NCBI GenBank assembly: GCA_023410905.1 | Contig: JAEYPL010000283.1 | Span: 1-18,926 of the forward strand | Origin: Pseudomonadota bacterium | GTDB taxonomy: Bacteria; Pseudomonadota; Alphaproteobacteria; Rhizobiales; Hyphomicrobiaceae | DNA length: 18,926 bases | Direction of reading: 5' to 3' | In this document: positions 7,085-14,757 of the stretch, piece by piece | Position numbering within the stretch: the first letter of the stretch is position 1 | Layout of the letters: every line of letters starts with the position of its first letter | Made by a program: the position numbers and the translations under genes | The notes under the pieces: generated by a model | Told to the model about the DNA's origin: nothing | Database searches by the model: none | Seen by the model: the letters and a program-made list of their open reading frames with translations, nothing else

Positions 7085-8863
7085 TCAATCCACCTTTTGC
7101 GGACGGAAGTCCTCGCTCTTGATGCCGGCGACGACGACCGGCTTCTTCATGGCATCGCGGCGGAAGGGCTCGCCGAGCTCCTGGTTGAGGATCACCTCGA
7201 TGAAAGTCGTGACGCCCTTCTTCTGAGCCTCGCACGACTCCGCGATGGCCGCCTTCAGTTCATCCTGCGTGCGCGCGACGACGCCCTTGAGGCCGCAGCC
7301 CTCGGCGACCTTCGCGTAGCTCAGTTCCGGATGCAGCTCCGTGCCGACGAAGTTGTCGTCGTACCAGAGCGTCGTGTTGCGCTTCTCCGCGCCCCACTGG
7401 TAGTTGCGGAACACGACCATCGTGATGCCGGGATATTCCTTGCGGCCGATCGAGCCCAACTCGCTCATCGAAATGCCGAAGGCGCCGTCACCAGCGAAAC
7501 CGACGACCGGCGTATCCGGACAGCCGATCTTCGCGCCGATGATCGCGGGAAAGCCATAGCCACAGGGCCCGAACAGACCCGGGGCCAGATACTTCCGGCC
7601 CTGCTCGAAGGTCGGATAGGCATTGCCGATGGCGCAGTTGTTGCCGATGTCCGTCGAGATGATGGCGTCCTTCGGCAGGCCTGCCTGCACGGCGCGCCAC
7701 GCCTGACGCGGCGACAGACGGTTCGGATCGCGCTTGCGGGCGCGGTCGTTCCAGGTCGTGCCGGGATCGTCGTCCTCGTGATCCATGCCCGAGAGCGTCT
7801 GCAGCCATGCCGACTTGGTCTGATGGATCAGGGCCTTGCGCGCGTCGCGACCGTTGTTGCCGGCCGTCGGCGTGAGCTTGCCGAGGATCTGGCGCGCGAC
7901 CTGCTTGGCATCGCCGACGATGCCGACGGCAATCGGCTTGGTGAGCCCGATGCGGTCCGGGTTGATATCGACCTGGATGATCTTGGCATCCTTCGGCCAG
8001 TAGTCGATGCCGTAGCCGGGCAGCGTCGAGAAGGGATTGAGGCGCGTGCCAAGAGCGAGCACGACATCCGCCTTGGAGATCAGCTCCATGGCCGCTTTCG
8101 AACCGTTGTAGCCGAGCGGACCGACGGCGAGCGGATGGCTGCCGGGGAAGCTGTCATTGTGCTGGTAGCCGCTGCAGACAGGCGCATCGAGCTTCTCGGC
8201 GAGTGCCTTGCAGTCCGCAATGGCGCCGCCGATGACGACGCCTGCGCCCGAGAGAATGACCGGGAACTTGGCATCCGAGAGCAGCTTGGCGGCTTCGGCG
8301 ATGGCTTCGGCACCGCCGGCCGGCCGCTCGAACTCGACGACGGCGGGAAGATTGATGTCGATGACCTGAGTCCAGTAGTCACGCGGCAGGTTGATCTGCG
8401 CCGGTGCCGAAAGGCGCTTGGCTTTCAGGATCACCCGGTTCAGGACCTCGGCAACGCGCGAGGGATCACGTACCTCTTCCTGGTAGCAGACCATGTCGCG
8501 GAAGAGCGCCATCTGCTCCACTTCCTGGAAGCCGCCCTGGCCGATGGTCTTGTTGGCCGCCTGCGGGGTGACCAGCAGCATCGGCGTGTGGTTCCAGTAG
8601 GCCGTTTTGACGGGCGTGACGAAGTTCGTGATGCCGGGGCCGTTCTGGGCGATGCACATGGCGATCTTGCCGGACGCGCGCGTGTAGCCGTCGCACATGA
8701 AGCCGCCGTTCATTTCGTTGGCGACGTCCCAGAAGGTGATGCCGGCCTTGGGAAAGAGGTCGGAGATCGGCATGAAGGCCGACCCGATGATGCCGAAGGC
8801 GTGCTCGATGCCGTGCATCTGGAGCACTTTCACGAAGGCCTCTTCGGTCGTCATCTTGGTCAT
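7085..8863 (-). CDS. xsc: Sulfoacetaldehyde acetyltransferase
   Basis: This ThDP-dependent enzyme of 592 residues converts sulfoacetaldehyde plus phosphate to acetyl phosphate and sulfite, the desulfonation step in taurine, sulfoacetate and isethionate breakdown. The Xsc signature is strong throughout: MTTEEAFVKVLQMHGIEHAF, the activating Glu at 50, HTPMLLVTPQAANKTIGQGG, MVCYQEEVRDPSRVAEVLNR and APAQINLPRDYWTQVIDINL. The C-terminal ThDP/Mg motif is GDGAFG (458-463), with the downstream Asn in FRNYQWGAEKRN (487). The start at 8863 has GGGAG about 9 bases upstream and matches the family N-terminus; upstream in-frame sequence to 8941 is not conserved. It is divergent from the sauS-like gene with a shared 213-base control region. 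No pta lies nearby, so acetyl phosphate must be handled by a gene elsewhere. Confidence 0.95.
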   Translation of the reverse strand: MTKMTTEEAFVKVLQMHGIEHAFGIIGSAFMPISDLFPKAGITFWDVANEMNGGFMCDGYTRASGKIAMCIAQNGPGITNFVTPVKTAYWNHTPMLLVTPQAANKTIGQGGFQEVEQMALFRDMVCYQEEVRDPSRVAEVLNRVILKAKRLSAPAQINLPRDYWTQVIDINLPAVVEFERPAGGAEAIAEAAKLLSDAKFPVILSGAGVVIGGAIADCKALAEKLDAPVCSGYQHNDSFPGSHPLAVGPLGYNGSKAAMELISKADVVLALGTRLNPFSTLPGYGIDYWPKDAKIIQVDINPDRIGLTKPIAVGIVGDAKQVARQILGKLTPTAGNNGRDARKALIHQTKSAWLQTLSGMDHEDDDPGTTWNDRARKRDPNRLSPRQAWRAVQAGLPKDAIISTDIGNNCAIGNAYPTFEQGRKYLAPGLFGPCGYGFPAIIGAKIGCPDTPVVGFAGDGAFGISMSELGSIGRKEYPGITMVVFRNYQWGAEKRNTTLWYDDNFVGTELHPELSYAKVAEGCGLKGVVARTQDELKAAIAESCEAQKKGVTTFIEVILNQELGEPFRRDAMKKPVVVAGIKSEDFRPQKVD

Positions 8864-8979
8864 GGCGGCTGCTCCCTGGATTTTTGGCAATGGACTATCT
8901 TTGCGGACATCCGGGCCGGCGCCAAGCTGCGCGGTGCGCAATGCAGCGTCTCACTCACCAGGACGTTTCGTCTCGCGGT

Positions 8980-9006
8980 TTGACATGCCGGCGCGCAGCC
9001 TGTCAA
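8980..9006. promoter_or_regulatory. Inverted repeat in the xsc/sauS divergent promoter region
   Basis: TTGACA (8980-8985) and TGTCAA (9001-9006) are inverted copies, 21 bases centre to centre, midway between the two divergent starts. They could be operator half-sites for a shared regulator, or two face-to-face -35 elements. No good -10 was found at 16-18 bases from either, which favours the operator reading. Confidence 0.35.
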
Positions 9007-9076
9007 TTCATGGCCGAATAGGCGACAACATATCAGCAGGCCGCCAGCCGCCACAAAAAGCCAAATGAGGGACGCC

Positions 9077-10516
9077 ATGCAGGATACGCCAGCCCGCAAG
9101 CCAGCCGAGACCGCAGCCGTCGATCCCGTACCCGAGCTGATCCGGCGCGCCCGCGCCGCCATGACGGCCTTTGCCGCCGAGATCGCGCGCGAGGGACAGC
9201 CCCGCATCGACGAGGCCGTGACGGCGCTCGCGTGGTCCATCTACAAGCCGGAGACGGCGCGCCGCTATGCGGAACTGGCCGTCGAGGTGACCGGTATCGG
9301 CAATGTCGAGAGCAAGGTCATCAAGAACCAGCGCAAGACGTTCGGCACGCTGCGCGATCTCCTGCGCGCGAAGTCGACTGGCATCATCGAGGAGATGCCG
9401 GAGAAGGGACTCGTGAAGTGGGCCAAGCCCGTCGGTGTCGTCGCGGCGATCACGCCATCGACGAACCCGCAGGCCACGCCCGTCAACAAGGCCATGATGG
9501 CGCTCAAGGGCGGCAATGCGATCGTCATTGCGCCGCCGCCGAACGCGTGGGCCGCTACCGAGGCATCAGTGGCGGGTATGCGCGCGGAGCTGACGCGCAT
9601 TGGCTTGCCGGCGGACCTCGTGCAGATGTTGCCGGCACCTGTCTCGCGCGAAATGACGACGCGGCTCATGGAGATGTCCGATCTCGTCGTCGCGACGGGC
9701 AGCCAGGCGAACGTGAAGGCCGCTTACAAGTCTGGTAAGCCCGCGCTCGGCGTCGGCCTCGGCAATGCGCCGGTCATCATCGACTCGAGTGCCGACCTGG
9801 ATCAGGCAGCCGACCTCATCATGCAGTCGAAGACATTCGACAACGCGACGTCCTGCTCATCCGAGAATGCCGTCGTTATCGTCGATGATGTCTATGACGC
9901 TGCCATCAAGGCGCTCGAGAAGCATGGCGGCTACATGGCAGATAAGGCCGAGCGCTCGCGCATCGTCGACCGCCTCTGGCTCGACGGCAAGCTCAACCGC
10001 GCCGTCATCGCGCAAGGGCCGGAGCGGCTCGTCGAAGTGTTCGAGCTTTCATCGCGCGCGAAGGGCTGCAAGTTCGTGATGGCCGAGGAGACGGGTATCG
10101 GCAAGGCGCATCCGCTGTCTGGCGAGAAGCTCTCGCTCGTGCTCACCATCTACCGCGCCAAGGGTTTCGCCGATGCCAAGCGGCTCGTGAAAGACATCCT
10201 CGACTACCAGGGCCGTGGCCACTCCTGCGGTATCCACACGAAGAACATGGAGCACGCGCGTGAACTCGCGGCCGATACGGATGTCGTGCGCGTGCTCGTC
10301 AATCAGGCGCACACGTTCGGCAATGGCGGTGGCTTCAACAATGCGCTCCCGTTCACGCTGACCATGGGCTGCGGCACGTGGCAGGCAAATGCTTTTTCCG
10401 ACAATCTTTCGTGGCGGAACTTCGTCAACATCACCCACCTCGTCATGACCATCCCCGAGGACAAGCCCTCCGAGGAAGCGCTGTTCGGCGCGTACTGGGC
10501 GAAGTGGGGAAAGTAG
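9077..10516 (+). CDS. sauS: CoA-acylating aldehyde dehydrogenase, probable sulfoacetaldehyde dehydrogenase
   Basis: This ALDH-superfamily protein has 479 residues. Catalytic Cys260 sits in NATSCSSENAVV, the pattern of CoA-acylating aldehyde dehydrogenases. NAD(P)-binding elements are PVGVVAAITPSTNP (118-131), ALKGGNAIVIAPPPNA and VVATGSQANV, with a later HTFGNGGGFNN. ALDHs of this type convert an acyl-CoA and NAD(P)H to the aldehyde, or the reverse. Next to xsc, the likely substrate is sulfoacetyl-CoA/sulfoacetaldehyde (SauS). From sequence alone acetaldehyde or another acyl group cannot be excluded. ATG 9077 is preferred over ATG 9065 because GAGGGA lies 6 bases before it. The ligase (SauT), exporter/importer (SauU) and regulator (SauR) known from Cupriavidus are not in the window. 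A hairpin follows the stop codon. Confidence 0.85.
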   Translation: MQDTPARKPAETAAVDPVPELIRRARAAMTAFAAEIAREGQPRIDEAVTALAWSIYKPETARRYAELAVEVTGIGNVESKVIKNQRKTFGTLRDLLRAKSTGIIEEMPEKGLVKWAKPVGVVAAITPSTNPQATPVNKAMMALKGGNAIVIAPPPNAWAATEASVAGMRAELTRIGLPADLVQMLPAPVSREMTTRLMEMSDLVVATGSQANVKAAYKSGKPALGVGLGNAPVIIDSSADLDQAADLIMQSKTFDNATSCSSENAVVIVDDVYDAAIKALEKHGGYMADKAERSRIVDRLWLDGKLNRAVIAQGPERLVEVFELSSRAKGCKFVMAEETGIGKAHPLSGEKLSLVLTIYRAKGFADAKRLVKDILDYQGRGHSCGIHTKNMEHARELAADTDVVRVLVNQAHTFGNGGGFNNALPFTLTMGCGTWQANAFSDNLSWRNFVNITHLVMTIPEDKPSEEALFGAYWAKWGK

Positions 10517-10542
10517 AAGCGCACACGTCGCCAGCCATGCGA

Positions 10543-10572
10543 GAGCCCCGACCGGTTGCCCGATCGAGGCTC
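10543..10572. terminator. Imperfect hairpin between convergent genes
   Basis: GAGCC-c-CGA-c-CGG, loop TTGC, then CCG-a-TCG-a-GGCTC forms a 13-position stem with two symmetric C/A mismatches. It lies between the sauS stop (10516) and the convergent small gene's stop (10599). There is no U-tract on either side, so the terminator role is inferred from position. Confidence 0.4.
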
Positions 10573-10598
10573 CTGCCGGCCCGCTTGTGTTACGCAAA

Positions 10599-10817
10599 CT
10601 ACTGACGCGCGGGCTGCATTTTGGTGGCCTGCTTCTTGGCGGCTCCGGGCTTTGCGCCCGTGTTGGCCTTCAGGCCCATTTTGGGTGTCTTGATCTTGCA
10701 GACCTTGTTGCCCTGGATCCAGACCGGCTCGTATCCGTTCGAGCAGGCTGCGGCGGGTTGCGCGAGGGCGGCCATGCCGAAGGCCGCGATCATGGCTGCG
10801 AGGATAGGGGCTTTCAT
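10599..10817 (-). CDS. Small secreted protein, Lys-rich C-terminus
   Basis: The 72-residue protein opens with a signal peptide (MKAPILAAMIAAFGMAALAQPAAA, cleavage near residue 24). The short mature part has two Cys (ACSNGYEPVWIQGNKVCKIK) that could form one disulfide, then a basic Lys/Ala/Gly tail (KTPKMGLKANTGAKPGAAKK). The ATG at 10817 has GGAG about 9 bases upstream; the longer frame to 10892 would bury the signal peptide. It belongs to no family I can name; similar tiny periplasmic proteins are common in rhizobia. It is convergent with sauS and divergent from the methyltransferase. Confidence 0.75.
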   Translation of the reverse strand: MKAPILAAMIAAFGMAALAQPAAACSNGYEPVWIQGNKVCKIKTPKMGLKANTGAKPGAAKKQATKMQPARQ

Positions 10818-10990
10818 GGTGGTGCTCTCCTCAGTGGGAAGTGCGCTGTGCACCTCTGCCCATCTGTCGCGAGCACAGGGCGAGAGGTTCACGTGGGTGG
10901 CGCAAATTTGTGCGGTCGCACTGCACCTGAATTCACGCTACGAAAGCATTAGCGGTGTGATCTCTTGCTGACCTGACGATGGAGGAGCGC

Positions 10991-11812
10991 ATGGCGGATG
11001 ACGTTGCGAGGCACTACAGCAGTGCACACGGCTTGGTCGACGCGATCGCCGACAAGCTCCGCGAGAGCGGCAAGGACATCGGCGCGCTGACCACTGCCGA
11101 TCTCGGCTCGATCGACGAGTTCCATATCCGCGGGCGCAAGGCCACCTTGGAACTCGCCGAGGGCCTGAACCTGACGGCCGGTACGCGTGTCCTCGATCTC
11201 GGCAGTGGCCTCGGCGGCCCCGCTCGGACGCTTGCCGAGACCTACGGCTGCCACGTGACGGGCATCGACCTCACGCCCGCCTTCTGCGAGGCTGCGACGG
11301 CACTCAGCAAATGGGTCGGGCTGAACGACCGGGTGGAATTCCAGGTCGGTGACGCCACCCGCCTTCCGTTTGCCGACGGCGCCTTCGATGCCGCGATGAC
11401 CATCCACGTCGCCATGAACATCGCCGCCAAGGATCGCATGTACGCCGAGGCGCGCCGCGTGCTGAAGCCGGGCGGTCTGTTCGGCATCTACGACGTTCTG
11501 CAGGGAGAGGGCGGCGAGATTCTCTATCCTGTCCCCTGGGCGCGCGAGCCGTCGATCAGCCACGTCGCGACACCGGACGAGATGCAGACCCTGCTGACCG
11601 CTACCGGCTTCAAAATTCTCAGCTCTGCCGACACGACTGAGGAGGGCCAGCGCTGGTTCGAGGCGATGGCCGAGCGCATGAAGCAGGGCGGGGTTCCGCC
11701 TCTGACCTTCCGCACATTCCTCGGCGATGACTTTCCGGCAATGACGCGCAATCAGGTGCGCAATCTGCAGGAGCGGCGCATTCGGACGGTGAGCTATATC
11801 TGTGCGGTTTGA
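10991..11812 (+). CDS. Class I SAM-dependent methyltransferase
   Basis: This 273-residue cytoplasmic enzyme transfers a methyl group from S-adenosylmethionine. Motif I is VLDLGSGLGGPA (67-78), the ribose-binding acid is Asp93 in VTGIDLTP, motif II is RVEFQVGDATRLPFADGAFD, and the post-motif strand is EARRVLKPGGLFGIYDVL. The pre-motif helix region HYSSAHGLVDAIADKL with DEFHIRGRKAT resembles the UbiE/COQ5-like and glycine/sarcosine-type small-molecule methyltransferases; the substrate cannot be read from sequence. ATG 10991 is chosen because GGAGGAG lies 5-10 bases upstream; an ATG at 10979 would place the start before that Shine-Dalgarno. It is monocistronic, with a hairpin just after the stop. 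Confidence 0.9.
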   Translation: MADDVARHYSSAHGLVDAIADKLRESGKDIGALTTADLGSIDEFHIRGRKATLELAEGLNLTAGTRVLDLGSGLGGPARTLAETYGCHVTGIDLTPAFCEAATALSKWVGLNDRVEFQVGDATRLPFADGAFDAAMTIHVAMNIAAKDRMYAEARRVLKPGGLFGIYDVLQGEGGEILYPVPWAREPSISHVATPDEMQTLLTATGFKILSSADTTEEGQRWFEAMAERMKQGGVPPLTFRTFLGDDFPAMTRNQVRNLQERRIRTVSYICAV

Positions 11813-11817
11813 AGAAT

Positions 11818-11843
11818 CTTGGCGCAGGTTGCCCTGCGCCAAG
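11818..11843. terminator. Perfect 11-bp hairpin between convergent genes
   Basis: CTTGGCGCAGG (11818-11828), loop TTGC, CCTGCGCCAAG (11833-11843). It starts six bases after the methyltransferase stop and ends nine bases before the stop of the convergent small gene. No U-tract is present on either strand, but position and stem strength suggest a bidirectional terminator. Confidence 0.6.
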
Positions 11844-11852
11844 GTCGTCAGT

Positions 11853-12089
11853 TCAGTCGCAACCGTGACGCCGCATGCAGCGGCGGAAGTCGCGGCCACC
11901 ACCCCAGCGTGCGCGGCACTCGCGATACCAACGACGGCAAGAGCGGTATTGCGTTTTTTCGGCGAGTGATTGCTGCAGGTTCGGCGTGGAGAATGGTCCA
12001 GCCGAAACCGGTGCGGCGCCCGCGCTGGCCGCCCCCAATACGACACCGCTTGCAGTCAGAGCTGCCGCGACGATCAAGCCTCGTAGCAT
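11853..12089 (-). CDS. Small secreted Cys/Arg-rich protein
   Basis: The protein has 78 residues. The N-terminus is a signal peptide (MLRGLIVAAALTASGVVLGA, cleavage near the AGA at 24-26). After a short linker the mature C-terminus is rich in Arg, Trp and Cys, with four Cys in two pairs (SCRRWYRECRARW and RRCMRRHGC), which suggests two disulfides in the periplasm. A GGAGAAG sits about 4 bases before the ATG at 12089. I recognise the style of short secreted proteins common in Hyphomicrobiales but no function. It is convergent with the methyltransferase gene. Confidence 0.75.
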   Translation of the reverse strand: MLRGLIVAAALTASGVVLGAASAGAAPVSAGPFSTPNLQQSLAEKTQYRSCRRWYRECRARWGGGRDFRRCMRRHGCD

Positions 12090-12229
12090 TGTACTTCTCC
12101 TCTCGATACCCCGGCAGATGCCAAGCGCGAGGGGACGAAGTTGGTTTCACAAACCGGCGCCGAAGCTGTTGTGCCGACGCTCGCGGATATGGGCCCGGAA
12201 CCTATGGCGGACAGCGGCGTTTGGGGCTC

Positions 12230-12258
12230 TTGCAATCCGTTGGCCTTTCCGCCATAAG
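12230..12258 (+). promoter_or_regulatory. Candidate promoter of tRNA-Gly
   Basis: TTGCAA (12230-12235) and CATAAG (12253-12258) are separated by 17 bases and lie about 42 bases before the tRNA. Each box matches the sigma-70 consensus only in part. Confidence 0.35.
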
Positions 12259-12299
12259 GTGGCCCTCGATCGCCTCCGGGCGGTCGCTCTCGATTGGAT

Positions 12300-12374
12300 G
12301 CGGGTGTAGCTCAGGGGTAGAGCACAACCTTGCCAAGGTTGGGGTCGTGGGTTCGAATCCCATCGCCCGCTCCA
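12300..12374 (+). tRNA. tRNA-Gly (anticodon GCC)
   Basis: A complete cloverleaf can be drawn by eye. The acceptor GCGGGTG (12300-12306) pairs with CGCCCGC (12364-12370). The D arm is GCTCAGGGGTAGAGC. The anticodon stem CAACC/GGTTG encloses the loop TTGCCAA with anticodon GCC at 12332-12334. The T arm is GTGGG-TTCGAAT-CCCAT. The discriminator is T, followed by an encoded CCA. It decodes GGC and GGU. A terminator follows. Confidence 0.97.
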
Positions 12375-12391
12375 TCGAAATCAAGGCCTTA

Positions 12392-12421
12392 GGCCCGTCC
12401 CTGGCGGGCCGTTTCTATTTT
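12392..12421 (+). terminator. Intrinsic terminator of tRNA-Gly
   Basis: GGCCCG (12392-12397) pairs with CGGGCC (12405-12410) across a 7-base loop, followed by GTTTCTATTTT. It lies 17 bases after the tRNA 3' end. Confidence 0.7.
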
Positions 12422-12485
12422 CGGCGCCGTACGCGCCCAATCCGCCAAAACCAGATCTCCAGACGACGGTGCTGCAAAACGATTT

Positions 12486-12513
12486 GCGCCCACCGCCGGG
12501 GATCGGTGGGCGC
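12486..12513. repeat. Strong hairpin in the gap between tRNA-Gly and the EamA gene
   Basis: GCGCCCACCG (12486-12495) and CGGTGGGCGC (12504-12513) form a perfect 10-bp stem with an 8-base loop. No U-tract follows on either strand. It could be a distal terminator for the minus-strand transporter gene, 195 bases upstream. The rest of 12422-12707 shows no gene I can support. Confidence 0.5.
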
Positions 12514-12707
12514 TGGGGTATCGAGGATTTATGTCGGATGCGGGAACATCCGATGCACCAGGACCAGGATACGCGGTCGAGACGCGTGCGAATCAAAGAT
12601 AGCACGAGTGCTGCATTTCCACAATTTTGTAGTCCGGGTTAGCTTGACGGCGGCCGCTCGAAAGATGCAGGCGCGCGCCCCCGGAAACTTTGCCAAGATG
12701 CTGGCGG

Positions 12708-13145
12708 TCAGCCCTGATAGGCGACCAGAATGGCGCCCGCGCCGATCATGGCGACCCCGACCCAGTTTGCCGCCGAGAGCTTCTCTCCGAGTAGCAGCAC
12801 ACCGAATAGGGCAACGAGAACGACGCTGAGTTTGTCGATGGGCCCCACGCGCGCCGCGTCGCCGAGCTTGAGGGCGCGGAAGTAGCAGAGCCAGGAGGCG
12901 CCTGTTGCCATGCCCGAGAGGACGAGGAACAGGTAGGTCCGCCCCGATACGCTGCCCGGCGACTGCCATTGCCCGGTCCCCAGCAGCAGGATCCCGACGA
13001 CCAGCAGGATCACGACGGTCCTGATGAAGGTGGCGAAGTCGGAGCCGACGCCCTCCACGCCGATCTTGGCGAAGATCGCCGTCAAGGCCGCGAAGCCGGC
13101 TGACAACAGCGCCCATAGCTGCCACGTTTGAGCCAAGCCTTTCAT
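12708..13145 (-). CDS. EamA/DMT-superfamily transporter, single-domain
   Basis: The 145-residue inner-membrane protein has about five hydrophobic segments (roughly 8-28, 37-56, 70-90, 104-121, 126-143). It is one EamA unit, half the usual 10-helix DMT transporter, so it probably dimerises. The family's end pattern is clear: LGDAARVGPIDKLSVVLVALFGVLLLGEKLS, then a last helix VGVAMIGAGAILVA. Substrates of such ~140-residue members are mostly unknown. The ATG at 13145 follows GGAAGGCGG; the upstream frame to 13247 is not hydrophobic and lacks family character. It is divergent from the ATP-grasp operon with 178 bases between. Confidence 0.88.
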   Translation of the reverse strand: MKGLAQTWQLWALLSAGFAALTAIFAKIGVEGVGSDFATFIRTVVILLVVGILLLGTGQWQSPGSVSGRTYLFLVLSGMATGASWLCYFRALKLGDAARVGPIDKLSVVLVALFGVLLLGEKLSAANWVGVAMIGAGAILVAYQG

Positions 13146-13323
13146 GTTGCCGCCTTCCGCTGAGGTCCTGCCGCACGGCTGCCCAATTCGGCAGCAACTA
13201 GCGCGGCTCCGCTTCGTCCGTCGCCCGATAAGTTGGCAACTGCCCAATGAGTAAACGCTTCAATTGCGGCGCGGGCGACTCTAGTATCTCCTGATGTTCG
13301 CTGTTCGCGCATAAGGAGAGCCC

Positions 13324-14757
13324 ATGTCCGCAGCCCCTGTTGCCGCATTCTTCGACGAGATGAATGTACCTGATGGGGGCGTGCGTGCGGGATACGAGGT
13401 GATTTCGGACTGGCTGAAGCAGGCGCCGCGCGAGCTGCTCGTCAATCGCAAGCTCGAAGCCGAGCATTTCTTCCGCCGCATCGGCATCACCTTCAACGTC
13501 TACGGCGATAACCAGGGCACGGAGCGGCTCATCCCCTTCGACATCGTGCCGCGGGTGCTGACCTCCGCCGAATGGCAACGGCTCGTGCGCGGGCTCGAAC
13601 AGCGGGTGAAGGCTCTCAATGCATTCATCGCGGACAGCTACAACGATCGCGAGATCGTCGCCGCGGGCATCGTGCCGGAGGAGCTGATCCTGCAGAACCC
13701 GGCCTTCCAGCCGGAAATGACGCACTTCACGCCGCCGGGTGGCATTCACGTCCACATCGCCGGCATCGATATCGTGCGCGTCGATGCCGACACGTTCTAC
13801 GTACTCGAGGACAATGCGCGCACGCCCTCCGGCGTCTCCTACATGCTGGAGAACCGCGAGGCCATGATGCGGCTCATGCCGGAGCTGTTCGGTTCGCTGC
13901 GTGTCGCGCCGGTCGACAACTATCCCGACGCGCTGCTGGAAACGCTGCGCTCGCTGGCGCCGCGCTCGGCGTCGAAGGATCCCACGGTCGTGCTGTTGAC
14001 GCCCGGTCCCTTCAACTCGGCGTACTACGAGCATTCATTCCTGGCCGACAAGATGGGTGTCGAGCTGGTCGAGGGCCGCGATCTGCTCGTGCGCGACAAC
14101 ATCGTCTACATGCGCACGACCGAAGGGCCTCGCCGCGTGGATGTCATCTACCGGCGCATCGACGACGACTTCATCGATCCGATCGCCTTCAATCCGGGCT
14201 CCATGCTCGGCGTGCCGGGCCTCATGTCGGCGTACAAGGCGGGGAATGTCACGATCTCCAACGCTATCGGCACGGGCGTCGGCGACGACAAGGCCATCTA
14301 CAGCTACATGCCAGAGATCGTCGAATTCTACCTCGGCGAGAAGCCGCTTCTCTCCAACGTGCCGACGCATCGCTGCCGCGAGCCCGAGGCGCTGCGCTAC
14401 GTCCTCTCGCGGCTCCATGAGCTCGTCGTGAAGGAGGTCAATGGCTCCGGCGGCTATGGCATGCTCGTCGGGCCGCACGCGACCAAAGCCGAGCGCGATG
14501 CCTTCGCCGCCAAGCTGAAGGCCCATCCCGACGATTTCATCGCCCAGCCGACGCTCGCGCTTTCGACCGTGCCGTGCTTCGTCGACTCCGGGCTGGCGCC
14601 GCGGCACGTGGATCTGCGCCCTTATGTGCTCTGCGGGGCCGATGGGGTGCGGTGTGTGCCGGGTGGTCTCACACGGGTTGCGCTCAAGGAAGGATCGCTG
14701 GTTGTGAATTCCTCCCAGGGTGGGGGTACGAAGGATACCTGGGTGGTGGAGACCTGA
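13324..14757 (+). CDS. Circularly permuted type-2 ATP-grasp protein (peptide-ligase type)
   Basis: The 477-residue protein is full length for the CP-ATP-grasp family (DUF404/DUF407). Visible family segments are RRIGITFNVYGDNQGTERLI (52-71), PFDIVPR, FHVLEDNART-like FYVLEDNARTPSGVSYMLENR, LLTPGPFNSAYYEHSFLA, VDVIYRRIDDDFIDP, NVTISNAIGTGVGDDKAIYSY and the C-terminal KEGSLVVNSSQGGGTKDTW. ATP-grasp enzymes of this group are predicted to form amide or peptide bonds using ATP. AAGGAGA lies 6 bases before the ATG. It overlaps the next gene by one base (TGATG) and opens a three-gene operon with the alpha-E and transglutaminase-like genes. The natural substrate is not established. Confidence 0.93.
   Translation: MSAAPVAAFFDEMNVPDGGVRAGYEVISDWLKQAPRELLVNRKLEAEHFFRRIGITFNVYGDNQGTERLIPFDIVPRVLTSAEWQRLVRGLEQRVKALNAFIADSYNDREIVAAGIVPEELILQNPAFQPEMTHFTPPGGIHVHIAGIDIVRVDADTFYVLEDNARTPSGVSYMLENREAMMRLMPELFGSLRVAPVDNYPDALLETLRSLAPRSASKDPTVVLLTPGPFNSAYYEHSFLADKMGVELVEGRDLLVRDNIVYMRTTEGPRRVDVIYRRIDDDFIDPIAFNPGSMLGVPGLMSAYKAGNVTISNAIGTGVGDDKAIYSYMPEIVEFYLGEKPLLSNVPTHRCREPEALRYVLSRLHELVVKEVNGSGGYGMLVGPHATKAERDAFAAKLKAHPDDFIAQPTLALSTVPCFVDSGLAPRHVDLRPYVLCGADGVRCVPGGLTRVALKEGSLVVNSSQGGGTKDTWVVET

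Noticed and set aside
7097..8983. A 628-codon plus-strand open frame antisense to xsc
   Set aside because: It mirrors the xsc codons in a GC-rich genome, has no recognisable motif and is Asp/Arg/Leu-rich as expected of an antisense shadow.
10949..12046. A 365-codon minus-strand open frame across the methyltransferase
   Set aside because: It is antisense to a well-supported methyltransferase and overlaps the small secreted gene; no family features.
12300..12707. tRNA-Gly as an integration site for a genomic island
   Set aside because: No integrase, no repeated tRNA 3' end and no mobile genes were found downstream; the following genes look like ordinary chromosome.
13198..14034. A 278-codon minus-strand open frame across the ATP-grasp gene
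   Set aside because: Antisense shadow of a clearly conserved protein; His/Arg/Glu-rich composition typical of such shadows.
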